Origin: an uncultured Olsenella sp.
GTDB lineage: Bacteria; Actinomycetota; Coriobacteriia; Coriobacteriales; Atopobiaceae
Direction of reading: 5' to 3'
DNA length: 64,000 nucleotides
Assembly: GCA_900540955.1 (NCBI GenBank)
Contig: UQIF01000003.1
Coordinates: forward strand, 1-64,000
A program made the position numbers and the translations under genes. The notes under the pieces were generated by a model that saw nothing but the letters and a program-made list of their open reading frames with translations, had not been told where the DNA came from and did not search any database. Within the stretch, counting starts at the first letter, position 1. Each line of letters begins with the position of its first letter. Below are positions 1 to 7,788 of the stretch, one piece after another.

Positions 1-34
1 GTGACTGGAGTTCAGACGTGTGCTCTTCCGATCT
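1..34 (+). other. Illumina sequencing-adapter contamination
   Basis: These 34 bases match, as I remember it, the Illumina TruSeq read-2 adapter (it begins GTGACTGGAGTTCAGACG and ends GCTCTTCCGATCT). They are an artefact left at a contig end, not genome sequence. The contig therefore starts at position 35, and anything upstream of the gene tail at 35-121 is missing from this assembly. Confidence 0.95.
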
Positions 35-121
35 GGCTATGAGCGCATCAACCTGAACGACGACCCCGGCGCGCGCCTGCGCAATGACCGCGGGCGGGAC
101 CGCGGGCCGCGCCGCCGCTAA
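35..121 (+). CDS. 3' end of an unidentified gene (partial)
   Basis: Directly after the adapter a 28-codon open frame runs to a TAA at 119-121. Its tail reads GYERINLNDDPGARL followed by a run of Arg, Asn, Asp, Gly and Pro. The end is strongly basic and looks like a disordered C-terminus. The 5' part lies outside the contig. In related gene orders ftsW usually precedes murG and often ends in a basic tail, so FtsW is a guess from position only. The first family-A repeat starts about 37 bp after the stop. Confidence 0.45.
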   Translation, partial: GYERINLNDDPGARLRNDRGRDRGPRRR

Positions 122-157
122 GGGGGCGCGGGTCTCGGCCCGCGCACTTCTCGCCGC

Positions 158-380
158 GCGCAGAAATGGTGGGTCCCAGCCCCCGACGGCGGCCCTGCGC
201 TAAGAATCGCCGAGCCCCAGCCACCGGCGTCGACCTCGCGCTAAGAATCCCCGGGTCCCAGCCACCGGCGGCGACCCCGCGCTAAGAATCCCCGGGTCCC
301 AGCCCTCAATTCACGGCTGGAACTCGGGGATTCTTAGCGTTTGCGCTTTTCACGCAGCTGGAACCTGCGGTTTCTTAGCG
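158..380. repeat. Repeat array A1 (family A, 4 forward + 2 inverted units)
   Basis: Forward units start at 158 (degenerate), 199, 240 and 281, an exact 41-bp period. Each reads GCTAAGAA(T/A), six variable bases, then GTCCCAGC. Two inverted units follow, ending with TTCTTAGC at 338 and at about 379. The spacers between forward units are themselves similar. The two innermost units span 281-338 (58 bp) and can pair almost fully. The last inverted unit supplies the TAA stop of the nuclease-like gene on the minus strand. Confidence 0.9.
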
Positions 381-1469
381 CCCTCGCTTCTCTGTCCAGG
401 CAAGAAGGTCGCGCGCTTCCTCGACGCTCTCCCGCGCTTTGATTGCCGCGGGGTCGAGCTCGGACACTCCCCAATGCACCCCGTCAATCGCGTCCAGCTC
501 GGCAAGAAGGGCTTCTCGCCGAGCGAGCTCGAGCGATTGCCGCTCCTTCGCCGTGCGATGTCGAGGCATCCCGAGCTTGCCGCGGATAACGCCGTCGAGC
601 AGACGGTCCATGTACGCGGTGCTCTGGTACTGCGCGTGCCAGATCGAGAACGGCTGAAGCCCGAAGGCGAGCAGCTCGTTGGCCCTGACGGAGTCGGCCT
701 CCGCGCGCCCCTCCTCGCCGTGGGCCCTTCCGTGGTAATCGAGGCAATACCCCGGAGCATCACCGTCGGGGAGCGAGAACAGGATGTCCGGCTTGCGTAC
801 GTGCGCCGCCCCGAGGTTGCGCGAGATCCTCTGCACCTCGAGACCCTGATTCATCGAGAGGATGGGGATGCCGTAGCCGCCGTCGCGCCGACTCCACGAG
901 ACGCGCGCCGCGAGCTTGCTCTCCATGGGCGAGCCGGAGAGGGAGATCGCGAGTTCGCAGGCACGCCGCAGCTTTGCCGCCGCGGGAACGCGGCGCAGGC
1001 CCGCGGCGAAGTCGGAAAGCGCGGCGAGCTCGACGATCGGGGCATCTCGCTGGGCCATGCTGCCTGAGTCGGACGGGCGGATGGCGTAGAGGCCGCAGAG
1101 CTCGTCGATGAGCATCACGAGCTCGAGCGGGGTCGCGACCCTGGCCATCTGCAGGACGAGGATTTCTGGCGCGACCACGGCGACGTTCCCGGAGATTCGC
1201 AGGAGCGCGCCCTCGGGAAGCTCGCACGACAAGGCGTGCGAGCGAAAGACCTCGTTCGACCTGCTGCTCGCAGGGTCGGCGACGAGAATGTCGAGGGGCC
1301 GGGGGAGAGCGCGAAGCAGCGGGTCGGACTCGGCCCAAAGCCTCGCCTCGGCCTTGGCGGGCGCCTTGCCGGGCGCGATGCCGAGCGCTTCGGAGCGTGC
1401 GAGGACCTGGGGGAACCTCGCAAGTCTCATGGCCTCGAGGGCGGTGGTATGTGAGAGGACGTTGATCAT
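375..1469 (-). CDS. Nuclease-like protein P1 (DUF559-type C-terminal domain), associated with family-A repeats
   Basis: 364 aa when started at the ATG at 1469. That start aligns the N-terminus (INVLSHTTALEAMRLA) with its paralog P3 (TYVISHTTALEAMRLA); the 59 codons upstream are discarded. Seen: a central block with SGNVAVVAPEILVLQMA and LIDELCGLYA, then a C-terminal domain with SPMESKL, GGYGIPILSMN, RKPDILFS, CLDYHG..H, and D..RANELLAFG. The order E, D, D/E-x-x-G-x-x-H resembles the DUF559/Vsr-like branch of the PD-(D/E)XK fold often joined to AbiEi-type N-termini. Nuclease activity is inferred only. The stop codon lies inside a family-A repeat, and A arrays flank both ends of the gene. Confidence 0.8.
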   Translation of the reverse strand: MINVLSHTTALEAMRLARFPQVLARSEALGIAPGKAPAKAEARLWAESDPLLRALPRPLDILVADPASSRSNEVFRSHALSCELPEGALLRISGNVAVVAPEILVLQMARVATPLELVMLIDELCGLYAIRPSDSGSMAQRDAPIVELAALSDFAAGLRRVPAAAKLRRACELAISLSGSPMESKLAARVSWSRRDGGYGIPILSMNQGLEVQRISRNLGAAHVRKPDILFSLPDGDAPGYCLDYHGRAHGEEGRAEADSVRANELLAFGLQPFSIWHAQYQSTAYMDRLLDGVIRGKLGMPRHRTAKERQSLELARREALLAELDAIDGVHWGVSELDPAAIKARESVEEARDLLAWTEKRGR

Positions 1470-1531
1470 AATGGCGGCATGGTATCCCGGATGGTCGCTG
1501 GGGTGGCTTCCCGTTGTCTGCGGATAGCTGG

Positions 1532-1553
1532 CGGAATGCTGCCGGAATTCTGC
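1532..1553 (-). promoter_or_regulatory. Upstream motif shared by the three nuclease-like genes (P1 copy)
   Basis: Read on the plus strand this is GGAATGCTGCCGG followed by AATTCTGC, about 63 bp upstream of the P1 start. The P3 gene carries GGAATGCTGCCGG followed by GATGCTTGC in the same orientation relative to its start, and P2 has a related GGAATGCTGGCGG. A second shared block, TTGGAAAGAAGCGC, lies at 1615-1628 upstream of P1 and at 20499-20512 upstream of P2. The role is unknown; a common operator or promoter element is the simplest reading. Confidence 0.5.
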
Positions 1554-1775
1554 TAATTGCGATGATTGCCGACGTCGGGAGCCGCGTCTGGGCCTGATGG
1601 CGCCGGGCGCGTCGTTGGAAAGAAGCGCTCCTCGCACGATAAGCACACAGCCCGCGACCGCTCGCCGGGCCCCTGTGCCGCTCGCCGGCGTTTCTTCGTA
1701 ATTCTGCGGACATGCGCTTCGAAGTCGGTCGGATTATCGACAACTGGCAGGCCATCGCAGGGGCGCTCGGGTCGC

Positions 1776-1956
1776 GCTAAGGATCATCAAGTCTCAGCTC
1801 CAAGTGGCGCCCCTGTGCTAAGAATCCTCGAGCCCCAGCTCTGTTCGATGTCCCTGCGCTTAGAATCGCCGGGTCCCAGTCCTTCTTGCCAAGCTAGGAC
1901 TCGCATTTTCTTAGCAATAAGGGCGCTCCGTCGGCTGGGACTTGCGGTTTCTGAGC
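1776..1956. repeat. Repeat array A2 (family A, 3 forward + 2 inverted units)
   Basis: Forward units start at 1776, 1817 and 1858 (41-bp steps). Inverted units end at 1915 and 1956 (41 bp apart). The innermost pair spans 1858-1915, again 58 bp, the same as in A1 and A3. This array lies between the divergent P1 and LuxR-type genes. It is the only one of the nine that does not adjoin the 3' end of a gene. Confidence 0.88.
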
Positions 1957-2062
1957 GGGCACAATCCTCTGCGTGCAAGTGGCCTATCTCACGTCCACCC
2001 ACTAACGTTGACAAAAAAGCTGTTCACGTTTGCGCTGCTCAGAGCCTTGTCGCAAAAGTATG

Positions 2063-2101
2063 GTAGCTTCAGCTACAGACATCCGCGCCTGTTTGAGCTA
2101 C
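2063..2101. promoter_or_regulatory. Possible operator: repeated AGCTAC half-sites upstream of the LuxR-type gene
   Basis: GTAGCT-TC-AGCTAC (2063-2076) is a perfect dyad with 6-bp arms, and another AGCTAC lies at 2096-2101. All are within 80 bp of the start at 2139. A TTGACA box is at 2008-2013 and a TATGGT at 2059-2064, but their spacing does not make one good promoter. Autoregulation by the downstream HTH protein is a guess. Confidence 0.3.
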
Positions 2102-2138
2102 ATAGGTGGCAGAACATAGCAAACGATGGGAGGCAAAG

Positions 2139-3941
2139 ATGGGAAAGCTCGCTCTAATCCTTGGGTGCGTCGCCGCGGCATCTCCAAACGCTCTGTGCGG
2201 GTCGGGGTTCTTTGTAACAACGGCGGGGGTTGCCACCGCTCCCGCCCTTGCGGTTGCTGCCCTTTATTTCCTTATCGTGGCTCCACAGGTATCGACGCTA
2301 TTTGAATCATCTGTTTTTCGCTCCCGGCTCGCCAAGCTGTCCGTCGCTCTCTCAGCCGTGCTTATTCTCATTGAATACGGGGCCCTTGTCGCGCTTGCCG
2401 TGGGTCGACGCGAAGGTGTTTATGCCGTGTTCGGTTTCGAACAGGCGCTTCATTTTGCGGCGCTTGCCATGGCGTTGGCGGCGGCTGGCCCTTTCGGAGC
2501 ATGGGCAGGTCCTTCCGCCATTCGTTGGGGGTCGTTTGCGCTTGGCGCCCTTAGCCTTGCTTGCTCGATCGCGATGAGCGCGATGGGGCCGGGTTTTTTG
2601 GGGCCATGGACCGTTGCGGCCTTCGGAGTTTGCGCCGCGGTGGTTCTTTCTATCAGCTATTACGTGACGGCTGACGGCGCTCGCTGCACGGGAACATTCT
2701 TTTGCGGCTCGCTTTTGATGAGCGCGATTCAAAGGTTTATCAACTGGAGATGCATCTCGATTTTCGAAATGCCTGCGTGGGCGGCCATCTCCCTCTGTTT
2801 GACAACCATAGCCGGCGCCGTGGCTCTTTTCGTTCTCGCACGGTGGCAGGGGGAATCGATTCAAGAAGGACCGATAGGCGCTTGCGGCGATGAACGCCCA
2901 TCTGCGGAGGACCCGGCCAGCGTTGTCCGCGAGGCGCTGCTCGGCCTCCGCGGGGGAGGTGCCCTCTCGGAGCGAGAGCTCGAGGTCGCGTGCGGGCTTG
3001 CCTGCGGGCACTCTGTGGCTGAAATCGCGCAGGAGCTCGGCGTGTCGGCATCGACCGTTTCGACGTATCGCGTACGTGCATACGAAAAACTTGGCGTTGA
3101 GACTAATGCCCAGCTGGTGGCCTCGTTAACGAGGCCGTCGTCACAGCCGGATTCGGAAGATGCGCAAAAGCCTAAATTTCGGTCGCGCCTGCTCCCGGGG
3201 GTCGCGCTCGCGGCGGCGTGCATTGCCGGCTGTCTTTGCGGGTGCTATGGGGATGACGGCGCCCTTGTGGCATACAACGTCGCACTTGTTGCTGCCGGGG
3301 CGCTTCTCATTGCCGTTGGGCTTATTCGGATTGGGGAGGAAGGGCAGAGCCTCGGGCATTCGCTTGCGGGGGTTCTTGTGGGGCTCTCGATGAGCGCGGT
3401 TCTTGTGTTGTCGTCTAGGGCTCCGGGCGGTTTTCTTGGCGTTGCTCTTTCTGCTTTCGTTTTGGCCATATCCGTTGCGGAGAGCGTTTGGGCGGCTCAG
3501 GAGGGCTTGGGGTCGCGACAGGCCCTAGGGGCGGGGTTGGGGCTTTTGGCCATGATCTCTGTTTCGTATAGCGGAAGGTACATCAGCCCCTGGATGCTGC
3601 TCTGCTTTACGCTTGCGTGTATTGCGGCGGCAGCGGTCCTCTTATGGGTTGGGGCGCGAGGCAGGCGCGGAAAGCTCGTTGAAAAAACGCTCGATGGGGA
3701 GGTCCGCGCTCGTTTGTACCTTGAGGGCAGGGGGCTTTCCTCCCTTGAGGTGGGCGTCGCTCTGATGGCGGCGCGCGGCGCAACCGCGACCGAGACTGCG
3801 CTTGCGTTGAGTGTGAGCCCGTCAAGCGTCGCGGCCTACAGAAGCCGGGGACTCAAAAAACTAGGCGTTGAGGGGATTGTCGAGCTTCGCGAGCTGCTGA
3901 AGAAGGACGCAGGGTTGGCGTTAGCGGTCGGCCCGCGCTAA
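2139..3941 (+). CDS. Membrane-bound LuxR-type regulator with two membrane-HTH halves
   Basis: 600 aa from the ATG at 2139, which has a GGGAGG ribosome site 5 bp upstream; the frame opens earlier at 2106 without one. Seen: about seven hydrophobic segments (residues 5-250), then a classic LuxR HTH (about 276-327, SERELEVACGLACGHSVAEI and STYRVRAYEKLG). A second set of hydrophobic segments follows (about 345-505), then a second, weaker HTH (about 535-587, LSSLEVGVALMAARGATAT and AAYRSRGLKKLG). Single-module proteins of this kind are common in Coriobacteriia; an in-line duplication is less usual. The signal and targets are unknown. The stop codon is inside a family-A repeat, and A arrays lie on both sides of the gene. 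Confidence 0.85.
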   Translation: MGKLALILGCVAAASPNALCGSGFFVTTAGVATAPALAVAALYFLIVAPQVSTLFESSVFRSRLAKLSVALSAVLILIEYGALVALAVGRREGVYAVFGFEQALHFAALAMALAAAGPFGAWAGPSAIRWGSFALGALSLACSIAMSAMGPGFLGPWTVAAFGVCAAVVLSISYYVTADGARCTGTFFCGSLLMSAIQRFINWRCISIFEMPAWAAISLCLTTIAGAVALFVLARWQGESIQEGPIGACGDERPSAEDPASVVREALLGLRGGGALSERELEVACGLACGHSVAEIAQELGVSASTVSTYRVRAYEKLGVETNAQLVASLTRPSSQPDSEDAQKPKFRSRLLPGVALAAACIAGCLCGCYGDDGALVAYNVALVAAGALLIAVGLIRIGEEGQSLGHSLAGVLVGLSMSAVLVLSSRAPGGFLGVALSAFVLAISVAESVWAAQEGLGSRQALGAGLGLLAMISVSYSGRYISPWMLLCFTLACIAAAAVLLWVGARGRRGKLVEKTLDGEVRARLYLEGRGLSSLEVGVALMAARGATATETALALSVSPSSVAAYRSRGLKKLGVEGIVELRELLKKDAGLALAVGPR

Positions 3942-4117
3942 GAAACCGCCGGTCCCAGCTCTGCTCGACGCCTCAGCGCTAAGAATTTCCAAGTCCCAGT
4001 CCTTCTTGCCGGGCTGTGACTTGGACTTTCTTAGCAAGAAGGGCTCCCCACCGGCTGGGACTCGCATTTTCTTAGCAAGAAGGGCGCACCGAAAGCTGGA
4101 GCCCGCGTTTTCTTAGC
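3937..4117. repeat. Repeat array A3 (family A, 2 forward + 3 inverted units)
   Basis: Forward units start at 3937 and 3978. Inverted units end at 4035, 4076 and 4117. Every step is exactly 41 bp, and the inner pair spans 3978-4035 (58 bp). The variable centre of the inner pair matches across the dyad (TCCAAGTC in one arm, GACTTGGA in the other) although it differs from other units. The first unit supplies the TAA stop of the LuxR-type gene. Confidence 0.9.
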
Positions 4118-4149
4118 GCGAAGCGCGCCGCCCGCGCGCCTCCACAGTT

Positions 4150-4180
4150 TGGGACAAAATCCCCCGTCCCTTTTGTCCCA
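4150..4180. promoter_or_regulatory. Hairpin upstream of murG
   Basis: TGGGACAAAA (4150-4159) and TTTTGTCCCA (4171-4180) are perfect 10-bp arms around an 11-base loop of mainly C. There is no T-run after the stem, so this is not a standard terminator. It overlaps the possible -35 of the murG promoter and could be an operator or an attenuating structure. Confidence 0.5.
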
Positions 4181-4202
4181 CCGGAGTGCGATGGCGTAGG
4201 AT
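4173..4202 (+). promoter_or_regulatory. Possible promoter of the division/wall cluster
   Basis: TTGTCC (4173-4178) and TAGGAT (4197-4202) each match the sigma-70 consensus at four of six positions, with an 18-bp spacer. They lie 39 bp upstream of murG and after the last family-A repeat, so the murG cluster may have its own start here. Weak sequence evidence only. Confidence 0.35.
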
Positions 4203-4240
4203 GGTGCAGGAAAACTCGCTCGCGCGAAGGAGACAGACGC

Positions 4241-5350
4241 ATGAGAATCGCAATCGCTGCCGGCGGCACCGCCGGCCACATCAACCCGGCGCTCGCGCTC
4301 GCGGAGGAGCTGCGCGACCGCGGGCACGAGGTCACGTTCTTCGGCCGTCCGTCCAAGCTCGAGGGCACACTCGTCCCGCAGGCGGGCTTTTCGCTCGTCG
4401 ACGTCGAGGTCACGGGCTTCGATCGCTCGCGCCCCTGGACGGCGCTCTCGTCTCTTTACCGCGTCTGGTCCGCCAAGCGCGACCTCGCCCGTCGCTTCAA
4501 GAAGGAAGGCGCGCCCGACGTCGCCATCGGCTTCGGCGCCTACGTCGAGGTCCCGCTGCTCGGCTGGTGCAAGGAGAACCACGTTCCCTACCTCGTCCAC
4601 GAGCAGAACTCGGTCCCCGGTCTCGCCAACAAGATGATGGCGACCGCCGCCTCCAAGGTCTGCATCTCGGTCCCTGCGGCCCGCGATGTCTTTGAGCGCG
4701 AGGGCGACCTCGACCACGTGGTGCTCACCGGCAACCCCGTGCGCCGCTCCGTCATCGCCGGCGACCGCGACCGCGGGCGCGCCGCCCTGGGCGTGCCCGC
4801 CGACGCCACGCTGCTGCTTGTCTTTGGCGGCAGCCTCGGCGCCCGCACCTTAAACGAGGGCATGGCGGCGCTTAAGGGCCGCCTGCTTTCCATCGAGGGC
4901 CTGCGCGTTGTGCAGTCCACGGGCAAGGGCGGCTTCGAAGAGGCGGTCGCGGCCCTCTCGCTTACCGACGGGGAGGCGGCGCGCTGGGACCTGCGCCCCT
5001 ACATCGACAACATGGGCGATGTTCTGGCCGCGGCCGACCTCGTGCTCTCGCGCGCCGGCGCCTCCTCAATCGCCGAGATAGCGGCCCTCGGGGTGCCCTC
5101 CGTCCTCGTTCCGTACCCCTTCGCCACGGCCGACCACCAGACCACCAACGCGCGTTTCCTCACCGACGCCGGCGCGGCCCTTCTCTTTAAGGACGAAGAG
5201 GTCAAGGCGCCTGAGTTCAGGGATGCCCTCGTGGGGCTCCTCGAGGACCCCGCCCGCCTTTCCGCCATGCGCGCCGCCGCGAAGGGGCTCGGCCAGGACT
5301 CCGCCGCCGCGGCTCTCGCAGACCAAGTGGAGAGCGTCGCGCGCGGGTAA
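4241..5350 (+). CDS. murG: UDP-GlcNAc:undecaprenyl-PP-MurNAc-pentapeptide GlcNAc transferase MurG
   Basis: 369 aa. MurG adds GlcNAc to lipid I on the inner membrane face to make lipid II. Seen: the N-terminal glycine loop AAGGTAGHINPALALA (residues 6-21), the acceptor-side HEQNSVPG near 126, the C-domain GGSLGARTLN near 197, and the donor-site stretch SRAGASSIAEIAALGVPS with YPFATADHQTTNA. Length is normal. AAGG at 4227-4230 precedes the ATG. It is the first gene of a same-strand division/wall cluster. The hairpin and possible promoter just upstream suggest it begins a transcript. Confidence 0.96.
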   Translation: MRIAIAAGGTAGHINPALALAEELRDRGHEVTFFGRPSKLEGTLVPQAGFSLVDVEVTGFDRSRPWTALSSLYRVWSAKRDLARRFKKEGAPDVAIGFGAYVEVPLLGWCKENHVPYLVHEQNSVPGLANKMMATAASKVCISVPAARDVFEREGDLDHVVLTGNPVRRSVIAGDRDRGRAALGVPADATLLLVFGGSLGARTLNEGMAALKGRLLSIEGLRVVQSTGKGGFEEAVAALSLTDGEAARWDLRPYIDNMGDVLAAADLVLSRAGASSIAEIAALGVPSVLVPYPFATADHQTTNARFLTDAGAALLFKDEEVKAPEFRDALVGLLEDPARLSAMRAAAKGLGQDSAAAALADQVESVARG

Positions 5351-5442
5351 GTTGCGCCGCCTTTTGGGATAAAGTAGATGGTTAGGCCGGGACGCCCGAA
5401 TGGCCCCCGGCGGCAATGAACGCTATACCGAGAGGGGCATAC

Positions 5443-6858
5443 ATGAGCGAGGTCTCTTCCAACGCGAAGATCGAGAGCGCGCACTTCATCGGCATCGGAG
5501 GCGCCGGAATGAGCGGCATCGCCCTTGTCCTGCACGAGCGCGGCTGCAAGGTCACCGGCTCCGACCTCAAGGCCTCCCACTACGTCCGTGAGCTCGAGGA
5601 CGCCGGCATCGAGGTCCACGTGGGTCACGAGGCGGCCACCATCGACGCCGCCATGCCTCAGGTCATCGTCACCTCCACCGCCATCCCCGAGACCAACCCC
5701 GAGGTCCTGCGCGCCCGCGAGCTGGGTATTCCTATCTGGCCGCGCGCAAAGATGCTCTCGTACCTCTCCGACGACGCGCTCACCGTGGCCGTCGCCGGCA
5801 CCCATGGCAAGACCACCACGTCCTCGATGGTCGCCACGATGCTCGACAAGCTCGGCCTCGACCCGTCCTTCCTCATCGGCGGCGTCGTTGAGGGCTACGA
5901 CACCAACGGCAAGAACGGCGACGGCGGCTACTTCGTCTGCGAGGCGGACGAGTCCGACGGCTCCTTCCTCTACCTCAACCCCGACGTCGTCGTGGTCACC
6001 AACATCGAGGCCGACCACCTCGACCACTACGGCACCCTCGAGAACATCGAGAAGACCTTCTGCAAGTTCATGGACCTCGTTGGCGAGAAGGGCACCGTGA
6101 TCATCAACGGCGACAACCCTCACTACGTGGAGCTCGCCCGATCCACGGGTCGCCACGTGGTCACCTACGGCTTCGACGAGTCGTGCGACTACGTCTGCCG
6201 CCCCGAGGACACCCACCACAAGATCGAGAGCAACTTCAGCGTGGCCACCCCGTCGCACGGCGAGGTCCACGTGACCATCGCCGCCAACCCGGGCCGCCAC
6301 AACATGGCCAACGCCACCGCCGCGCTCGCCGTGGCCGACGTGCTCGGCCAGGGCGTCGACGAGGCCGTTCGCGCCCTGTCGCAGTTCAAGGGCGCCCGCC
6401 GCCGCTTCACGCACGTGGGCGACATCGCTGGCGTGACCGTCGTGGACGACTACGGCCACCACCCCACCGAGGTCGCCGCGACCCTGGCCGCCGCCAAGGA
6501 TCTCCAGTTCTCGCGCATCGTCTGCGTCTTCCAGCCGCACCGCTACAGCCGTACCCAGGCGCTGGCCGACAAGTTCGCCCATGCCTTCAAGGACGTCGAC
6601 GTCCTGCGCGTCATGGACGTCTTCTCCGCCGGCGAGATGCCCATCCCCGGCATCTCGGGCAAGACCATCTCGTCGGGCGTCGCCGCTGCCGGCGAGGTCG
6701 CCGACGTCGAGTACGTCCCCAACCGCCGCAAGCTCGTCGAGGAGCTAGTCGACCTCGTGCGTCCCGGCGACCTGCTGATCACCCAGGGCGCGGGCGACGT
6801 CACCCAGATTGGCCCGCTGTTCATCGAGGCCATGCGCGAGCGCGCGGCGAAGGAGTAG
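5443..6858 (+). CDS. murC: UDP-N-acetylmuramate--L-alanine ligase MurC
   Basis: 471 aa from the ATG at 5443, which has GAGAGGGG 5 bp upstream; an in-frame ATG at 5416 lacks a good site. The enzyme adds L-Ala to UDP-MurNAc using ATP in the cytoplasm. Seen: N-terminal Rossmann motif FIGIGGAGMSGIA, ATP loop AGTHGKTTTSSMV, EADESDGSF, NIEADHLDHYG, and the C-domain DDYGHHPTEVAATL and FQPHRYSRT typical of MurC. It lies between murG and murB, with 5 bases between its stop and the murB GTG. Confidence 0.96.
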   Translation: MSEVSSNAKIESAHFIGIGGAGMSGIALVLHERGCKVTGSDLKASHYVRELEDAGIEVHVGHEAATIDAAMPQVIVTSTAIPETNPEVLRARELGIPIWPRAKMLSYLSDDALTVAVAGTHGKTTTSSMVATMLDKLGLDPSFLIGGVVEGYDTNGKNGDGGYFVCEADESDGSFLYLNPDVVVVTNIEADHLDHYGTLENIEKTFCKFMDLVGEKGTVIINGDNPHYVELARSTGRHVVTYGFDESCDYVCRPEDTHHKIESNFSVATPSHGEVHVTIAANPGRHNMANATAALAVADVLGQGVDEAVRALSQFKGARRRFTHVGDIAGVTVVDDYGHHPTEVAATLAAAKDLQFSRIVCVFQPHRYSRTQALADKFAHAFKDVDVLRVMDVFSAGEMPIPGISGKTISSGVAAAGEVADVEYVPNRRKLVEELVDLVRPGDLLITQGAGDVTQIGPLFIEAMRERAAKE

Positions 6859-6863
6859 CCCAC

Positions 6864-7781
6864 GTGAGCGTATTCAACGCCTACATGAGCCTCTCGGGCG
6901 CCACCGACGCCGACGTCCTGCGCGACGAGAAGCTCTCGCGGCGCACGTCGTATAGGATCGGAGGCCCCGCGCGCCTGCTGGTCCTCGTCCACAGCTACGC
7001 CGCCCTCGGCAAGGTCGTCGACGTCCTGGCCGAGGAGCACGTCGACTGGGTTATTCTGGGCAAGGGTTCCAATGTCCTGGCCTCCGACGCCGGCTACGAG
7101 GGCGCCGTCATCATCCTCGACGACGAGTTCGCGCGCGTGACCGTGGACGCCGAGCAGGGCACCGTCACCGCCGGAGCGGGCGCGCTTCTTTCCAAGGTGG
7201 TGGCCGACGCCGCGAAGGCCGAGCTCTCCGGGCTCGAGTTCTGCGTGGGCATCCCGGGCACCGTGGGCGGTGCCGTCTCGATGGACGCCGGAACGCGCCG
7301 CGAGTGGATCGGGCGCTGCGTGCGCGACCTTGTGGTGTACCGTCCCGGCGAGGGCCTGCACCGATACGAGGGCCACGAGATCGAGTGGGGCTACCGCTGC
7401 ACCTCGATCCCCACGAGCGAGATCATCCTCGAGGCCACCTTGGCTCTAAAGAAGGGCGAGCGCGCCGCGATCTCCGCCGACATGGAGTCGCGCCTTGCGC
7501 GCCGGCGCCGCACCCAGCCCATGGGCAAGCCCACCTGCGGCTCCGTATTCCGCAACCCGACCGACGGCTCGGCGGGCAAGCTCGTCGAGGCCTGCGGCTG
7601 CAAGGGGCTCTCCTCCGGCCGTGCACAGATCTCGACCGAGCACGCGAACTTCATCGTGAACAACGGCGGCGCCTCCGCGGCCGACGTGCTCTCGCTCATC
7701 CAGCTCATGCACGACTCGGTGCTCGCAAACAGCGGGGTCGACCTCCGCTGCGAGGTCAAGCTCCTGGGATTCGGCGAGTAG
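6864..7781 (+). CDS. murB: UDP-N-acetylenolpyruvoylglucosamine reductase MurB
   Basis: 305 aa. An FAD enzyme that reduces enolpyruvyl-UDP-GlcNAc to UDP-MurNAc with NADPH. The start is taken as the GTG at 6864 because AAGGAG lies 8 bp upstream, inside the murC end; a longer open frame upstream is the shadow of murC. Seen: SYRIGGPARLL, LGKGSNVLASD, the FAD-domain GIPGTVGGAVSMDAG, and GSVFRNP with the catalytic serine. The absence of an extra loop domain fits type II MurB of gram-positives. Confidence 0.95.
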   Translation: MSVFNAYMSLSGATDADVLRDEKLSRRTSYRIGGPARLLVLVHSYAALGKVVDVLAEEHVDWVILGKGSNVLASDAGYEGAVIILDDEFARVTVDAEQGTVTAGAGALLSKVVADAAKAELSGLEFCVGIPGTVGGAVSMDAGTRREWIGRCVRDLVVYRPGEGLHRYEGHEIEWGYRCTSIPTSEIILEATLALKKGERAAISADMESRLARRRRTQPMGKPTCGSVFRNPTDGSAGKLVEACGCKGLSSGRAQISTEHANFIVNNGGASAADVLSLIQLMHDSVLANSGVDLRCEVKLLGFGE

Positions 7782-7788
7782 GGAACCC

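Noticed and set aside
1470..1646. N-terminal extension of P1 up to 1646
   Set aside because: Paralogs start at the MINV/MTYV position, and the extension covers the shared upstream motif.
4999..6582. Long minus-strand open frame opposite murG/murC
   Set aside because: It is a shadow of GC-rich codons in murG and murC; the composition is Val/Asp/Gly/Ala-heavy and no family is recognised.
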